From the NCBI GenBank assembly GCA_005774595.1, contig VAUM01000038.1:2564-10156 (forward strand): 7,593 nucleotides of DNA. The letters run 5' to 3'. The translations under genes and the position numbers were made by a program. Of this stretch, positions 6,983 through 7,593 are shown piece after piece; the stretch's first letter is position 1, and each line of letters begins with the position of its first letter. The DNA is from Actinomycetota bacterium. GTDB taxonomy: Bacteria; Actinomycetota; Coriobacteriia; Anaerosomatales; D1FN1-002. The notes beneath the pieces were generated by a model. The model did no database searches, was not told where the DNA came from, and saw only the letters and a program-made list of their open reading frames with translations.

Positions 6983-7593
6983 CGACGCGCATCCTCGAGT
7001 GGGAGTGCGGCACTGAGCCGCTGGGGCGCGTCGTGGTCGCGCTCGGAGTGTTCGACGGCGTGCACCTCGGTCACCAGGCGCTCGTGCGCGACTCGATCGC
7101 GCTCGCAGCAGAGCGCGGTGTGCAGTGCGCGGTGCTCACCTTCGACCGCGACCCCGACCAGGTGGTCTCGCCGGACACCGCGATGCCGCAGCTGCTCACG
7201 CTCGACGAGAAGCTCGCGTACCTGTCCGAGGTCGGCCCGGACGTGGTGGTGGTCGTGGGGTTCTGCCGCCACATCGCCGACACGGCCCCGGACCGGTTCG
7301 TCACCGACGTGCTCATGGACGCGTGCGCCCCGGTCGAGGTCGTGGTCGGCCGCGACTTCCGCTACGGCCGCCACGCGTCCGGCGGCGTGCGTTCGCTGGC
7401 CGAGTCCGGGGAGACGCACGGATTCGGCGTCGTGGCCCACGAGCTGATCGAGGTCGGCGGCGCGCCGGTGACCTCCACGCGGATCCGCGGGCTCGTCGCG
7501 GCAGGCGAGGTCGAGGAGGCCGCCGAGCTGCTCGGGCGCTACCACCGCGTGCGCGGGTCGGTGTGGCGCGGGCGCGGGATGGGCGCCGAGTTG
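6979..7593 (+). CDS. ribF: Bifunctional riboflavin kinase/FAD synthetase, 5' part (partial)
   Basis: RibF phosphorylates riboflavin to FMN and adenylylates FMN to FAD. The first 205 codons are present and the frame is open at the right edge. The FAD-synthetase nucleotidyltransferase domain is essentially complete: G-V-F-D-G-V-H-L-G-H (23-32) with the H-x-x-H ATP site, V-G-R-D-F-R-Y-G (123-130), and S-T-R-I-R (166-170) before the L-L-G-R-Y segment. Only the beginning of the riboflavin kinase domain is seen, and its G-x-P-T-A-N motif lies beyond the window. Oddity: the usual T-F-D-P-H-P loop reads TFDRDP (54-59), so the Pro-His pair is replaced. GTG 6979 overlaps the truB stop as GTGA, implying coupled translation; no strong Shine-Dalgarno is visible. 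truB-ribF is a conserved pair in many bacteria. Confidence 0.93.
   Translation, partial: MTTRILEWECGTEPLGRVVVALGVFDGVHLGHQALVRDSIALAAERGVQCAVLTFDRDPDQVVSPDTAMPQLLTLDEKLAYLSEVGPDVVVVVGFCRHIADTAPDRFVTDVLMDACAPVEVVVGRDFRYGRHASGGVRSLAESGETHGFGVVAHELIEVGGAPVTSTRIRGLVAAGEVEEAAELLGRYHRVRGSVWRGRGMGAEL

Overview
The window is a very GC-rich stretch of bacterial chromosome holding one continuous plus-strand gene cluster, the classical nusA-infB transcription and translation operon. The order is proS (3' end only), rimP, nusA, rnpM (ylxR), infB, rbfA, nrnA (DHH phosphoesterase), truB, ribF (5' part only). GC content, codon use and gene order suggest a high-GC Gram-positive lineage. A deep-branching actinobacterium of the Coriobacteriia type is my best guess: NusA carries a Cys/His-rich tail, IF-2 has a Glu/Lys/Ala-rich helical linker rather than the Pro/Gly-rich one of streptomycetes, and no ylxQ lies between rnpM and infB. 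No rRNA marker is present, so the taxonomy is an inference.

Layout: positions 2-199 are the end of prolyl-tRNA synthetase. Positions 200-331 hold the only sizeable regulatory region. It has a near-consensus sigma-70-type promoter (TTGACC, 17 nt, TAGAAT) with a perfect 7-bp inverted repeat in its spacer. A terminator-like hairpin with an interrupted U-tract follows, then an extended Shine-Dalgarno sequence that points to a TTG start for rimP. From 332 to the window end the genes are nearly contiguous. nusA/rnpM abut, nrnA/truB overlap by 1 nt and truB/ribF overlap as GTGA; the largest gap is 28 nt. I saw no internal terminator, so one long transcript is likely.

The products cooperate in making and running the translation machinery. 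RimP and RbfA mature the 30S subunit, IF-2 starts translation, NusA controls RNA polymerase pausing, termination and antitermination, and RnpM is linked to RNase P. NrnA degrades very short RNAs or related nucleotides, TruB makes pseudouridine 55 in tRNA, and RibF makes FMN and FAD. NusA probably also controls its own operon through the leader hairpin.

This is a core housekeeping region. I found no mobile element, CRISPR array, tRNA or rRNA gene, and no convincing novel multi-gene system. The items most worth a second look are the Cys/His tail on NusA, the leader attenuator, the inverted repeat inside the promoter, and the degraded conserved motif in proS at the window's left edge.
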